NCBI RefSeq assembly: GCF_003332325.1
Contig: NZ_CP029295.1
Span: forward strand, 62,001 to 126,000
Origin: [Mycoplasma] phocae
GTDB lineage: Bacteria > Bacillota_I > Bacilli_A > Mycoplasmatales > Metamycoplasmataceae
Length of the DNA: 64,000 nucleotides
Direction of reading: 5' to 3'
This document shows, in pieces, positions 44,007-54,609 of the stretch; position 1 is the first letter of the stretch; each line of letters begins with the position of its first letter. Made by a program: the position numbers and the translations under genes. The notes below the pieces were generated by a model. The model was not told the DNA's origin and searched no databases. It saw only the letters and a list, made by a program, of their open reading frames with translations.

Positions 44007-45041
44007 ATGAAAACTTATTTTTGAAGAAAATACCGTCTTAAAAATACTGGTTTAGCTCTAAGTGTTTTAAATAGTAGAATATCGTTTTGAAAACCTTTTC
44101 TATTAATGGTACCGTCACTAATTACGATTCTTCTACTAACGGTGATTCCATTTATATTAGTTATAATTGGTTCATTTAGAGTTCAAGTTGGATTTACAAG
44201 AAATGCTGTTATCTTTGGATTTGGAAATTTTCAAAAACTTTTTACAGATAATACATTTATCATAGCAATTAGAAACTCACTTGTTTTTGCTTTAGTAGCA
44301 CTACCAATTAGCTTGTCAATTTCGCTACTTATAAGTTCGGCGATTAGTCAAGTTATTAAAAAATGAGCTAGAGGATTCTGACAAACAGTATTTTTCTTAC
44401 CATATGTAACATCAGCTATTGCGGTATCATTAGCATTTGCCTTTATATTTAAATCTCAAGGCGGATTAATTAATAAAATTTTATTGGATTTAGGTTTAAC
44501 TAAAAATCCGATTAACTTCTTAGATGATGGAAGTTCTGGCAGTTGAAATGCATTCTTCGTTATTTTAATAAGAGGTATTTGAGGAAACTTAGCATTTCAA
44601 GTTCTACTTCTAACAACCGCTATGTTATCAGTTAATCAAGATTTGTATAAATCAGCATCAATTGACGGTGCATCATCTACAAAACAATTCTTTACCATTA
44701 CACTTCCTGCTATTAGCAAAACAATTTCATTTTTATTCACAATTGGAATTATCGGAGGAATAAAAGTCTTTCCATTAGCGCTATTTAACAATGATCCAGC
44801 GCAAGCATTACAATACAATGGTCAATCTATTATTCTTTATATATTCAATTATGCAAGACTTGATTTTGCTAGAGCTGGAGCAGCATCGATTATATTATTT
44901 TTAATGGGATTTGCATTATCATTTGGCTTAAGAAAATTAGTATTTGTGACTTTCAGAGTTACAAGAAAATTAGGAGAAAAAAATGTCGTTAATAAAATTA
45001 AAAACGCGTCAATCGTGAGAAAATCGCTATTTAAAATCTAA
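44007..45041 (+). CDS. ABC transporter permease, first subunit (MalF/UgpA type)
   Basis: A 344-residue permease with about six membrane helices. The cytoplasmic EAA-like loop, which contacts the ATPase, reads LYKSASIDGASSTKQFFTITLP with the typical DGAS...F..I.LP pattern. It begins three bases after the ATPase stop codon and its end overlaps the second permease by 59 bases. TGA codons at positions such as 44364 and 44619 are Trp. It forms the membrane channel with the next gene product. Substrate is inferred from the nuclease and binding protein in the same operon. Confidence 0.85.
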
Positions 45042-45960
45042 ACAAGATTTAATTTCTAAGCCATATTCTTCAACAAGCATTGGTTCTAAAGCTGCTTCTT
45101 GAATATTCAAAATAATAGTTTTGGGATTTTTCTCATTACTTATCATTTTCCCATTTTACTTCATGATAACTCAATCATTAACTGATAAGTTATGACAAAC
45201 AAGGCAAACTACAGTTGTACTATTTCCAATTCCATTTGAAGAAGGTGGCAAAGCATTTCATTGAAATAACTTTGTGGCCGCTTTAGAGCAAGGTTATTTA
45301 CAATCACTTGTATTTACCCTAGGTATAACCTTCATTTCTATTTTAATTAGATTATTCTTTTCAATTACTCTAGGATATGCCCTATCACTTAAAAATTGAA
45401 GAGGAAAAGCCGCATTTTTTGGATTCTTTTTATCATTATTAATTCTTCCAGAAATTGCGCTACTAACAGGACAATATACTGTTATTGTTAGAATGGGATG
45501 ACATGTTGGGGCATGAACAATTATTGCCTTAATTATTCCATTCGCTGCATCAATCTTTTTCTCATATATGTATAAAAACGCATTTGAGGCTATTCCTAAT
45601 TCAGTTAAAGAATCATCAATGTTAGATGGTGCTAACGGATTTAAATACTTCTTTAATGTAGCTCTACCAATGGTTAAATCAACAACATGAACGGTGGCAA
45701 TTCTAACCGCCTTTGCTTCATGAAACTCATATACTTGACCAGCATTAATTTTAGCGGGATCAAATTCATTATGACAACCAATGAACTTATGAGTATTTAC
45801 AACTGGTAAAGATGCTAGTGCTGAACTTCAAATACTTTATACAAGTATTCGTATGGCAGCTACAATCTTAGCAATTCTACCTATGCTAATTATTTACTTT
45901 ATTTTAAGAAAGAGAATCATGAGTGCAATTTCTAGAAATGGAAATGCAACAAAAGGATAA
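44983..45960 (+). CDS. ABC transporter permease, second subunit (MalG/UgpE type)
   Basis: A 325-residue permease that is missed by standard-code ORF calls because 13 or so TGA-coded Trp codons interrupt it. It reads MSLIKLKTRQSW, six membrane helices, an EAA loop (PNSVKESSMLDGANGFKYFF) and a final IRMAATILAILPMLIIYFIL segment typical of MalG-type permeases. TAGGAGA precedes ATG 44983, which lies inside the end of the first permease gene in another frame. It pairs with the first permease in the importer. Confidence 0.85.
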
Positions 45961-45964
45961 AATT

Positions 45965-46147
45965 ATGGATAATAATAACGAAATCACATTATTAAAAATA
46001 CAAAAAAGCCAAAGAAAAATTGCCATTTTAAAAATTCTTGGAATTGTTGGAATTTCTTTGTCTGTTGTTGCAGGATTAATATTGGCAATTTTAGGAGCTA
46101 TGGGATTAATTTTAGTTCCAATAAGAATTGCTGAAAGAGGATTATAA
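45965..46147 (+). CDS. Small membrane protein at the end of the nuclease-ABC operon
   Basis: A 60-residue protein: a charged N-terminus (MDNNNEITLLKIQKSQRK), then one long or two short hydrophobic helices (residues 20-53) rich in Gly, Ile and Leu, and IRIAERGL at the end. ATG 45965 is four bases after the permease stop, and a terminator follows, so it is the last gene of the operon. Function is unknown; a small accessory subunit of the importer is possible. Confidence 0.6.
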   Translation: MDNNNEITLLKIQKSQRKIAILKILGIVGISLSVVAGLILAILGAMGLILVPIRIAERGL

Positions 46148-46204
46148 TACATAACATTAACACTATATGTTATATTGTTATAATTAAAAATTTTATATTT
46201 ATAT

Positions 46205-46243
46205 AAAAAAAACTATGAAAGTGATAAGTCATAGTTTTTTTCT
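46205..46243 (+). terminator. Terminator of the nuclease-ABC operon
   Basis: AACTATGA (46211-46218) and TCATAGTT (46229-46236) form an eight-pair hairpin between A-run and T-run. Confidence 0.85.
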
Positions 46244-46261
46244 TTATAATTTATAGTTATC

Positions 46262-47860
46262 ATGAAGCCTTTTGATAAATATAAGATTATTTCTATTGTT
46301 CCGGTTATTTCACTTCCTATTACAATGATTAGTTGCATAAACAATAAGGATAAAGACACTTTAATCTTTAAAATTCCATATTATAAAAATAATGATATTA
46401 AACCATTTTATAATGTTATTGAAGTGTATAATACATATTTAGAATCAAAAAACGATCCCCATTTACCCGTAGCAATTGAAGAATCTAAAAATCGTAATTT
46501 AATTTACCAGAAAATTAATTTAGATTTAAGTTCACAAAATGAATTTATTCCTAACTTAATTTTATACTACCCGAGTTTAGCTAATATTTTAAATAGTTAT
46601 CATCGAAGTTTGAATTTTCACGAAATTATTGATGATAGTAATATTGATAAAAATTTTTTAATTACTGAAAAACAAGTAAATACTTCAAAAGATGAAAACA
46701 TTTTACTACCATTTTCCGTGAGTGGTGAATCACTTGTAATTAATAATATATTATTTGGAATGTTTTTAGATCAAGCGCTAACTTTTTTAAATAATGAAAA
46801 TGAGCAGCAAATCTCGCTAGATTATTACAAACACCGAATTTTTATTAATGCTCTAAACTGTTACCAAAAAGCTAGTGGACCACTAAAAAACACAACCGAA
46901 AAATTCTGAAAATCTCAAAAAATAGTTTTTAATAAAAATAAATTACTGGATTTATTTGCCACTATAAATGATCAACAATTTCGGAGTAATTTTGGATTAA
47001 TTAATTTAGCTAAAAAAATATCGGATACTTTTAGCCAAGAAGAAAATAAAATTTCAATTGAAACATTACACATTCGAAGCATTAATAATTTTGTTTATTC
47101 ACTACTTTTCAATTATAGTAAAACTTCATATGATAATTATTTTCTTAAAAGAAAGCCAAATGGACTTCTAGACTATGACAAAATTTTTGAAATTGGGAGT
47201 GAAGAGAATAATCAACTTAAATGAGTTTTTGAATATATCAAGTCAAGTCTTATGAATTCAAAAATTTCATTATACAATAGTGCCAATGATAGTAGTCCAT
47301 TCATTAGCACAAAAATGTTTGCTTTAACTTCAACTCGTTTTTATCAACTAATAGAAAATGATAAAAATAAAAAAATTAAGGAATTTCAATTTCTACCAGC
47401 TCCTACTAAAAATGATATTAATGATAAAGTCGGTTCTTTTTTAGTTCAGGGCAACAATCTTATCGGAATTAAAAAAAGTAAAGTTCAGGATGAGAGTACA
47501 ATTAATTTTGTTAACTGAATGTACAATAAGAATAACATTATTAATTGAAAAATTGGTCCCAAAATTTTAAAACTAACACCTGTAGAGTATATTGCCTATA
47601 GTTTGGGATATATTTTTCCAAGCGAAAATTTTATAAAAGAATTTCCAAAGATGAATAAAATAAATTTAGCTAACCAAAAGTTTTTAGTAAATGCAAAACG
47701 CAAAGATCTTTCACCATTTCAAGAACCTGTTGACAAACAAAGTGATTCATTGAGAAAGAATATTGCACTTGTCTTTAGTAATTATTTGTATAATAATCTT
47801 GAAACAGCAAATTTTTCAGAGTTTCTGTTTAATCTAAAAAAAGGAATATTTGGTGAATAA
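46262..47860 (+). CDS. P68/P80-like surface lipoprotein
   Basis: A 532-residue lipoprotein (lipobox TMISC, Cys25), largely helical, with the size and general pattern of extracellular solute-binding lipoproteins (an early FKIPYYKNNDIKPFYNVIEVYNTYLE segment resembles their N-terminal lobe). I see no diagnostic ligand motif. TATAAT (46245-46250) is 11 bases before ATG 46262 with no ribosome-binding site, so the leader would be only a few bases. The stop TAA is directly followed by the ATG of a phosphohexomutase-like gene, so the two are probably cotranscribed. Confidence 0.65.
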
Positions 47861-49456
47861 ATGATTGATTTTAAACAGTGAGAGATTTATTTTATGAAAA
47901 ATAAAAAAGTCTTAAAGACTATTAATAATCTCTATAGAGAAGATAAGAATTTTTTAAATTCATTTTCGTATATTAACAATAGTTTTGTTGCAACTTTGGG
48001 ATTTGGAAATTATAAATTCAATGAACTTACTATTAAATTATGAGCGCAGGCATTAGCTGATGAACTTAAAGGACAAAATTTAAAAATTTTAATTGCTCAT
48101 GATGGTTCTAATGATAATTTTAGTAGTTATACAAATAGCATATCTAATATATTTAAAGCAAATAAAATGCAACCTTTTGTTTTCTTTAAACAAGCACCAA
48201 TATCAAAAAATTTTATTAAATTTGTTTTAAATAAAATTGATGGCATTAATTTAGTTATTTATCTTTCAAAATATACCTATGATAATAATTATGCTATTTC
48301 TATTTTTGATGGACGAGGAATGCCAGTGGCTTTTAAATTTCTTGAAAAAATTGTCAATAGGTTAGATTCAACTACTCTTAATGATATTAATGAATTTGAG
48401 GATGAAGCTAATTTTCTTGATTTTAATAAATTGTTAAACGAATATGTGGCTGAAATTATTAAATACAACCATACTCAAAGCGGTAATAAATTGATTACAA
48501 TTGGGATTGTTTTAGATAATCTAAGTGAGAGCTTTATTAAACGGATAATGGGTAAAAATGATATTGGATATCAATTTGTCAAAAATAAATTTTTAGAGGA
48601 TAAACCAAAAGTTATTAATTTACCACTAACATCAACGGCTAAATTTAAAAACATTAATTACATATTTAAATTCTCATATGATTTTCAAAAATTGTATATA
48701 TACAAAAAAATTCGAAGATTTTCATTTGTTCCACGCTACGAATTAATTGATATTAATGAACTAATCGCAAATTATTTAATTTTCATTAATAGCATTTTAA
48801 AGACAAATGATCTTGCTAAGAATATTCAAGCCATTAAATCAACACTATTTACTAAAAATAATTTATTTGAATCTATTGCTAAAAAATATGACCTATCATA
48901 TAATGTCGGATTTTTCTATGAAGGATCACAAGATTCGGAGATAATTAATTTATTTTTTAACGAGAATTATGAAATCAACTTAGGATTTTCACATTCTCGT
49001 TATGGCGATGCTTTTTTAGCGGCCTCTATCTTTACTGATATGTTTAACTACTATGAAACTCAACATATGAAATTTGATGATATTAAAAATCATAATTTGA
49101 TACAAATTGATGATTTATTAATTAGTAATTTTAGTTTTGTTTGTGACCCTAAAAACTTAGAATCATTTGAAACTAAAATTTTCTCTCAAGTGACATTAAA
49201 CCAAATTCCTGTAACCAAAGTTGATGACTTACGTGAGAATATTTTTAACAAGGAAAAATATTTGGCAAAAATTCACTTTGAAAGTAACGAATGAATTGGC
49301 ATTAAATATTCATATGAACTTAAACGACTATTATTTGTTTGCCAAGAAAACAAAAAAACTCGTGGAAATTTATCGCAAAATTTAAAAAAATATTTTGCGA
49401 CAACATTACGAAATTATGTAAAACCAATTATTCCTGAATTAGATGAAAGTGAATAA
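47861..49456 (+). CDS. Phosphohexomutase-like protein with lost catalytic loops (likely pseudoenzyme)
   Basis: A 531-residue cytosolic protein whose segments follow the order of phosphoglucomutase/phosphomannomutase: DFKQWEIY start, FGNYKFNELTIKLWAQALADEL, LKILIAHDGSND, a GINLVIY region at residues 128-134, GFFYEGSQDSEI near residue 350 (sugar-binding loop place) and WIGIKYSYELKRLLF near residue 478 (phosphate-loop place). The expected active-site Ser loop (TASHNP), the DGDxDR metal loop, the EES sugar loop and RPSGTEPK are all replaced. So the fold seems kept but catalysis lost; the family call itself is moderate. It follows the lipoprotein gene with no gap. TGA codons at 47879, 48040 and 49292 are Trp. 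Confidence 0.5.
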
Positions 49457-49520
49457 TTATTGCAACATTAAAATTTATTTTAATAAATAGGGTAAAATAA
49501 TAAACGCATTGACACAGCAT

Positions 49521-49651
49521 TATAATATTTTACAAACCGCTTTTATTTTGTTTTAAATTTGAAAGTAAGGAAGCTGTTATTCCGAAATCATTAGAATAAA
49601 AACCTTGTAAGAGAATTATATAAATTGTCTTTGCATATTGAAAGGAAAAAT
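49521..49651 (+). promoter_or_regulatory. rpsD promoter and long leader
   Basis: TATAAT at 49521-49526 predicts a leader of about 118 bases before ATG 49652. It contains TTATTC/GAATAA (near 49577-49600), which can form a hairpin. S4 represses its own gene through the leader in Bacillus; a similar role here is only a possibility. Confidence 0.4.
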
Positions 49652-50251
49652 ATGTCAAGATTTACCGGTTCTATTTTTAAGAAAAGTAGAAGATATGGCA
49701 TTTCATTGCTAGAAAATAATAAAGAATTCACCAAAGGCAAAAAACGTACTACTGCCCCAGGTCAACATGGAGCAAAAAGATCAAAACCATCTGATTACCA
49801 AATTCACATGTACGAAAAACAAAAAGTTAGATATATGTACGGAATTAATGAACGTCAATTCAAAACATTGTTTATGGTTGCTTCAAAAAAATCAGGTGTT
49901 ACAGGTACAAATTTACTTCAATTAGTTGAAACAAGATTAGATAATCTAGTTTTTAGAGCTGGTTGAGCACGTACAAGAGCACAAGCTCGTCAATTCGTTA
50001 ACCACGGTCATTTTACATTAGATGGTCACAAAGCAAATATTCCATCAATGCTTATTAAAGTAGGATCAGTTATTGAAATGAAACCATCATTACAAAATAA
50101 CAAAGATGTTAAAGAAGCAATTGAAATTATGACTACTGCTGACTGATTGAAAAAGGATAACTTTAAAGTTACATTAACAAGATTGCCAGAAAGAAATGAA
50201 TTTGCTAAAGATATTAACGAATCACTAATTGTTGAATACTACAACCGTTAA
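49652..50251 (+). CDS. rpsD: 30S ribosomal protein S4
   Basis: A 199-residue primary rRNA-binding protein that starts assembly of the 30S body. It has [16 protein letters not shown], the [11 protein letters not shown] segment, [16 protein letters not shown] and the S4 domain ([22 protein letters not shown], then [14 protein letters not shown]). It lacks the zinc-binding cysteines (C-minus form). GAAAGGA precedes ATG 49652; an ATG 27 bases upstream overlaps that region. TGA codons inside RAGWARTR and ADWLKK are Trp. It stands alone with its own promoter and terminator. Confidence 0.97.
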
Positions 50252-50261
50252 TTAGCACAAA

Positions 50262-50290
50262 AAAAGACCTTGAAATTAGGTCTTTTTTTA
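50262..50290. terminator. Terminator between rpsD and the convergent gene
   Basis: AAAGACCT (50263-50270) and AGGTCTTT form a hairpin with A-run and T-run on either side, usable from both strands. Confidence 0.8.
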
Positions 50291-50938
50291 ATTAATATTT
50301 TGTAATTTTTCTTCAAGTATCTTAATATTTTTTTCAGCATATAGACCAATTTGATTAGTTAAGTATAAATGCGAAAGATCGTTTGGGTCAAAAAACTTTT
50401 TATTTGCAATTGGTAGCTCTTCAAATAATACAGATGATGCATTAATTAGCAGTGCATCACGTTTAGAAAAAAATTCAAATAAATAATCAAGCTCCTCTTT
50501 AGCAATTTTGGGGTCACAGTATACATAATACGGTTTTGCTTGATGGGGTTGTATGTCCATAATAATTAAAGTGGCATTTTCCAGTTTTTTACGGTTAATA
50601 ATGGCTTGAAAATCTTTTAATGTATTTAAAATAAAATTACTTGGTTGATAATTTAGTTCATCATTTTGATAATTTCAATGGGAATAAGCATTTTCGGTGA
50701 ACTCATCAAATTCACTAGTTCTGACAAGATAGAATTCATGCTCTTCGAAGTATAAATTTTCAAAAAAATCACGATCATATTTACTTGGCTGTTCAATATT
50801 TTCTAAGCATTTTATTGCATTGCGAAATGGTTTTTTTGATAATTTAATATAAACTGTCATATCAAGTGTTCTTAAAATTGGAAATGCGATCATATCATTG
50901 AAATTATCAATCGGCATTAAAAGGCGTGAGCAAAACAT
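50288..50938 (-). CDS. Hypothetical protein, unknown function
   Basis: A 216-residue soluble protein, acidic and rich in Phe, Tyr, Asn and Asp, starting MFCSRLLMPIDNFND. No motif is recognised. A strong GGAGG sits before ATG 50938, supporting expression. A TGA at 50677-50675 is Trp and joins the two visible halves. The region between its start and 51041 on the same strand holds the SRP RNA gene, whose terminal T-run lies about 20 bases upstream of this start. It could be cotranscribed with the SRP RNA if termination leaks. Confidence 0.6.
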
Positions 50939-50964
50939 TTATTTACCTCCATAATAATAAAAAA

Positions 50965-51041
50965 CCACAAGACACAACACTTCTCGATATGGCTGCTATA
51001 TTTCTATCCTGACCAAATTACAAGGTTGTCGTTCTCATGGC
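50965..51041 (-). ncRNA. ffs: Signal recognition particle RNA (4.5S/scRNA type)
   Basis: On the minus strand the core GGTCAGGATAGAAATATAGCAGCC matches the conserved apical loop of bacterial SRP RNA (GGTCAGG, GAA and AGCAGCC; the full motif is at about 51016-50993). Flanking ACAACC and GTTGT segments pair to continue the rod. TATAAT (51053-51048) gives a start at 51041 (G), and a T-run after 50965 ends it, for an RNA of about 77 nt, typical of mollicutes. It binds Ffh for membrane targeting. Confidence 0.88.
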
Positions 51042-51166
51042 AATAATATTATATAATAATTTAAATGATATTTGTGATATAAATAAAAATTCAAATCAAT
51101 ATCGGAACTTAAAATTATCTCCCTTACTTTGGTATAATTTTCATACTAAGTAATTGTGAGGTTGTT

Positions 51167-52075
51167 ATGGAAAAAAAATATTATATCTTTAGCTATGATA
51201 GTATGCAAGATCCAATTTTTTTTGAAAATTTATTTGCTAAAGATACAAAAAGAATGGCCGCTACTTTAAATGGCTATGTAAAATGTGTTGATGAGTCACG
51301 CTATTTTCTTTTAAAAAAGGATTTATCAAGTCAAGTGCGGGGAACTGTTTTTGAAATTACTAAAGAGGAATTATTTATGGTTGATAGATGAAAAATGTTT
51401 CCTCAATATCAAAGATTTACCGCCAATGTACATCTAAATGATAAAAATGAAATTTTGGAAAATGTTTTTGTTTATACTAAATTAGAATTAGGAAAATATT
51501 ATCTCGCATCAGATGATATGGGATTTTTTAAAGATCCGAGTTCTTCAGAGGATAATCTTCGAGCATTTATTGAACTTGAAAAACAGTCAAAAAAAATGCC
51601 AATCAGCGATGCAATATTTTTATATGAAGTTGATGAAAAAAATTATGAACTAATTAGAAATTTCACACATCCATATGTAGCTTTAATTTTAGAAGACAAA
51701 GAAAATAAATTGTTCTCGATTCAATCGTGTGCATTATTTGCTATTCATGAAAATAATAAATACTACGCCGCATTGACATCATTTGGAAACAAAGTTGGAA
51801 TGAATAGTATTATGTACTATGAAGTTTTTAATGATAAAATTCCTAATTCACATTCTGAAATTACTATTAAAACTTTATACGATATGGATATTGCGTTTTT
51901 AAATAATAAAAAACCCGCTTTTTATTTAACACATCGTGAAGATAGTGAAGAAAAAAATGGCAAAATGGGATGATATAAAGACGTTGCTTTTGAACTTGTA
52001 ACACCTGATTTTAATTTAGATCCAATGCTACGTTTTGATCAACTCCTAACAGCTTTCTTTCGAAGTGTAAAATAA
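51167..52075 (+). CDS. Gamma-glutamylcyclotransferase-like (AIG2 fold) protein with C-terminal extension
   Basis: A 302-residue protein. The first ~110 residues fit the GGCT/AIG2 fold: YYIFSYDSMQDP takes the place of the YGSL loop, VRGTVFEITKEELFMVDRW the following strand-helix, and PQYQR ends the motif. The catalytic Glu usually found in LDxxE is Lys76 here, so classic cyclotransferase activity is doubtful. The remaining ~190 residues (from DAIFLYEVDEKN) are not recognised. GTGAGG lies before ATG 51167. TGA codons at 51389 and 51971 are Trp. uvrC begins two bases after the stop, suggesting an operon. Confidence 0.6.
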
Positions 52076-52076
52076 T

Positions 52077-53753
52077 ATGATAAGTAGAGATTTAATTAAA
52101 GATGTTCCGGCTAAACCCGGTGTTTATTTGTGAAAGGATAAAGACGGCAAGGTCATTTACGTCGGTAAGGCTAAAAATCTAAAAGCAAGAATGAGTCAGT
52201 ATTTTGACAAAAAAATGCTCAACTCCTATAAAACACCAAAAATGCTAGAAAAAATAGCCTCATTTTCAACTATTATTCTTGAAAGTGATCGAGAGGCTTT
52301 TATTCAAGAAAGAAAATTAATTGATCAATATCGACCTTTTTATAATGTTTTATTTCCAGTAAGAAATTCTTTTCCATATATTAGAGTCAAGTTGCAAAAT
52401 AGTGGACATTTAGAAATAAGCATTAAAAATAAATATGAAAAAGAAAAAAATGCTATATATTATGGTCCACTACCCAACAATAAAGATTTCAAACCACTCA
52501 TTCGCTATTTAAATCATCTTCTTTTATCTGAAAATGGATTAATTGTGACAAAACAAAGTAAGGAATTTGCTGAAGCAAAATTTCAAGAAGCTAAAAAAAT
52601 CATGAATTTTGGAAGACAATTTAAAAATTTATTAGATAACAAAATTTTGATTGCAATTGAAAATAACATGTTTGAGCAAGCTAAATTTTACAATGATATT
52701 TTAGAGTTATTAAACTATAATTCACAAGATCAACACATCTTCATTAAATCACAAAAAGCAATTGATGTTTTTGGATTTTATCAACATGAGGATATCATTT
52801 TAATTCATGCAATGCTATATCGAAATGGTGTTTTGATTAATCAAGAAGATTTTTCATTTCAAATTAAAACCTCATTTGAAAATGCAATTAATGAGTTTTT
52901 TTCGGATTTTTACATTCATCAATTAATTCCTGATCAAATTATTCTTCCCGAACAATATGCAAATATGAATTTAGAATTTTTTGATTTAATTTCTTTTAAT
53001 GACAAGGAATTGAGTATTAAAGCTGAACAAAATGCTAAAAATAACACCACTATTAAAATTCAAAACTACAATAATCTAATTTCAAGAACTTCGATTGCAC
53101 AAGAATCCTTGAGTATGTTTTTTAAATGTCCAACAAATAAAATTGTGATTTTCGATAATTCTTTTTTAAAAGGTACAAATGAAGTAATTGGCGGCGGAAT
53201 TTTATTTATTAATGGTCAACCCTCTAAAAAAAGTTACCGATTTTATAATTTGGATAATTCTAAATCACGGCATGCTGATGTTGAATACATGAGGCAAACT
53301 TCATTACATTATCTAAAAGAATTTGGTTCTGAAATTGATGTTATTCTAGCTGATGGAGCCATTGCTCAAATAAAAGAAATAAAAATTTCATTAGAATCTC
53401 TTGATTTGAATGTACCAATTTTTGGATTAATTAAAGATGAAAAACATGAAACGAAACATATAATTGATGAGCATGGTAATTTAATTTTAATCACTGACAA
53501 GAATGCTTTCGATTTATTAGCTAGAATGCAAACCGAAATTGATCGTTTTGTTAAAACCATGTATAACAAAAAGCATTTAAAAACTCTAATTAATAACCCA
53601 CTTCTGAAAATAAATGGTATTGGCAAAGCAACCTTACAAAAACTTTTGACAAGTTTTGGCACTTATCAAAATATTTTAGGTGCATCATTTGAAGAATTAA
53701 GCGAAATTGTAAGTCCTAAAATTGCAAAAAAAATTATTGAAGAAAAATGGTAA
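52077..53753 (+). CDS. uvrC: UvrABC excinuclease subunit C
   Basis: A 558-residue nucleotide-excision-repair nuclease that makes the two cuts around a DNA lesion. The N-terminal GIY-YIG domain is clear: KPGVYLWKDKDGKVIYVGKAKNLKARM, with the first Trp coded by TGA, then ESDREAFIQERKLI. A central UVR-like motif (EQAKFYNDILELL) and the RNase H-like C-terminal nuclease half with VIFDNSFLKGTNEVIGGGI and SRHADVEYMRQ follow, ending in a helix-hairpin-helix (INGIGKATLQKLLTSFGTY). Start ATG 52077 is two bases after the GGCT-like stop. Slightly short for the family (about 590-600). Confidence 0.93.
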
Positions 53754-53856
53754 ATATTTGATTTTAGAGCTTTTTTATTTTGGCTAAAAAAAATAATAAT
53801 AAATAATACATTTTTTCATATTATTGGCAAATATATGCTAAAATATTAATAGTGAT

Positions 53857-53932
53857 GGTCGTGTAGCTCAGGGGATAGAGTACGTGCCTTCTAAGCATGT
53901 GGTCGCAGGTTCGAATCCTGCCACGATCGCCA
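53857..53932 (+). tRNA. tRNA-Arg (TCT anticodon)
   Basis: A 76-base gene with CCA: acceptor GGTCGTG/CACGATC, D-loop AGCTCAGGGGATAGAGT, anticodon loop CTTCTAA (anticodon TCT), T-loop GGTTCGAATCC. It decodes AGA/AGG, the main arginine codons in AT-rich genomes. A T-run after the CCA acts as terminator. Confidence 0.95.
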
Positions 53933-54256
53933 TTTTTTTTATTTTATTTTTGACTAATCATAATTTATTACTTCGGTAAAACCTAGAGCATAAATTAATG
54001 AAAAAATATTGATTATTTTTTGTTGTTTCTATATATTTATTAATAATCTCAAATTTATTCATTTGAAATAACAATTTTATTATTAACTTATCTTCAAAAT
54101 ATATTTTCTGTGATTTTGTTTATAATTTATGGGTCATTATAATAATTGCATCAATTCGTTCAAAAAATATATTTCTTTTTTGCATAACATTTTTAAAAAA
54201 AATTTAAACATTTTTTGGTTTAATAGTATAATAATAAAGCACGTAAGAACACAAAA
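53933..54256. other. AT-rich spacer between tRNA-Arg and tRNA-Gly genes
   Basis: After the T-run behind tRNA-Arg I see no coding frame or repeat. TATAAT-like sequence near 54230 probably drives the tRNA-Gly pair. Confidence 0.4.
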
Positions 54257-54330
54257 GCGAGTGTAGTTTAATGGTAGAACATCAGCCTTCCAAGCTGAAT
54301 ACGTGGGTCCGATTCCCATCACTTGCACCA
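54257..54330 (+). tRNA. tRNA-Gly (TCC anticodon)
   Basis: A 74-base gene with CCA: acceptor GCGAGTG/CACTTGC, anticodon loop CTTCCAA (anticodon TCC), T-loop GGTCCGATTCC. It reads all GGN codons by wobble in many mycoplasmas. The next tRNA-Gly gene starts one base after it. Confidence 0.95.
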
Positions 54331-54331
54331 T

Positions 54332-54405
54332 GCGGATGTAGTTCAATGGTAGAACATCAGGTTGCCAATCTGAATACGAGGGTCCGATTCCCTTCATCCG
54401 CACCA
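54332..54405 (+). tRNA. tRNA-Gly (GCC anticodon)
   Basis: A 74-base gene with CCA: acceptor GCGGATG/CATCCGC, anticodon loop TTGCCAA (anticodon GCC), T-loop GGTCCGATTCC. It is very similar to the tRNA-Gly just upstream and probably arose by duplication; the two are cotranscribed. Confidence 0.95.
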
Positions 54406-54423
54406 TTTGCACTAAGTTAAACT

Positions 54424-54483
54424 AAGGCAAAATGCCTTTTAATTGCGCCAATTAAAACTTAATGTCATAGTTAAGTTTTTTTA
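54424..54483 (+). terminator. Tandem terminators after the tRNA-Gly pair
   Basis: First hairpin AAGGCA/TGCCTT (54424-54438) with TTTT, then AAACTTAA/TTAAGTTT (54455-54478) with a T-run. Confidence 0.75.
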
Positions 54484-54609
54484 TTAACAATTTTTAAAAT
54501 CAATAAAAATATTTAAACCAATTTATTAACCTATAAGTTAATTGAAACAACTTGTTTTTATTTTTTGCTTTATAATATGAAACATAAAAAAATAATGTAA
54601 GGAGGCCTC

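Noticed and set aside
49509..49526. TTGACA before TATAAT at rpsD as a canonical -35/-10 promoter
   Set aside because: Only six bases separate them, far from the required 17; just the -10 is credited.
54137..54412. Minus-strand ORF across the two tRNA-Gly genes
   Set aside because: It is produced by the tRNA repeats read backwards; the tRNAs fold well and the ORF has an internal duplication mirroring them.
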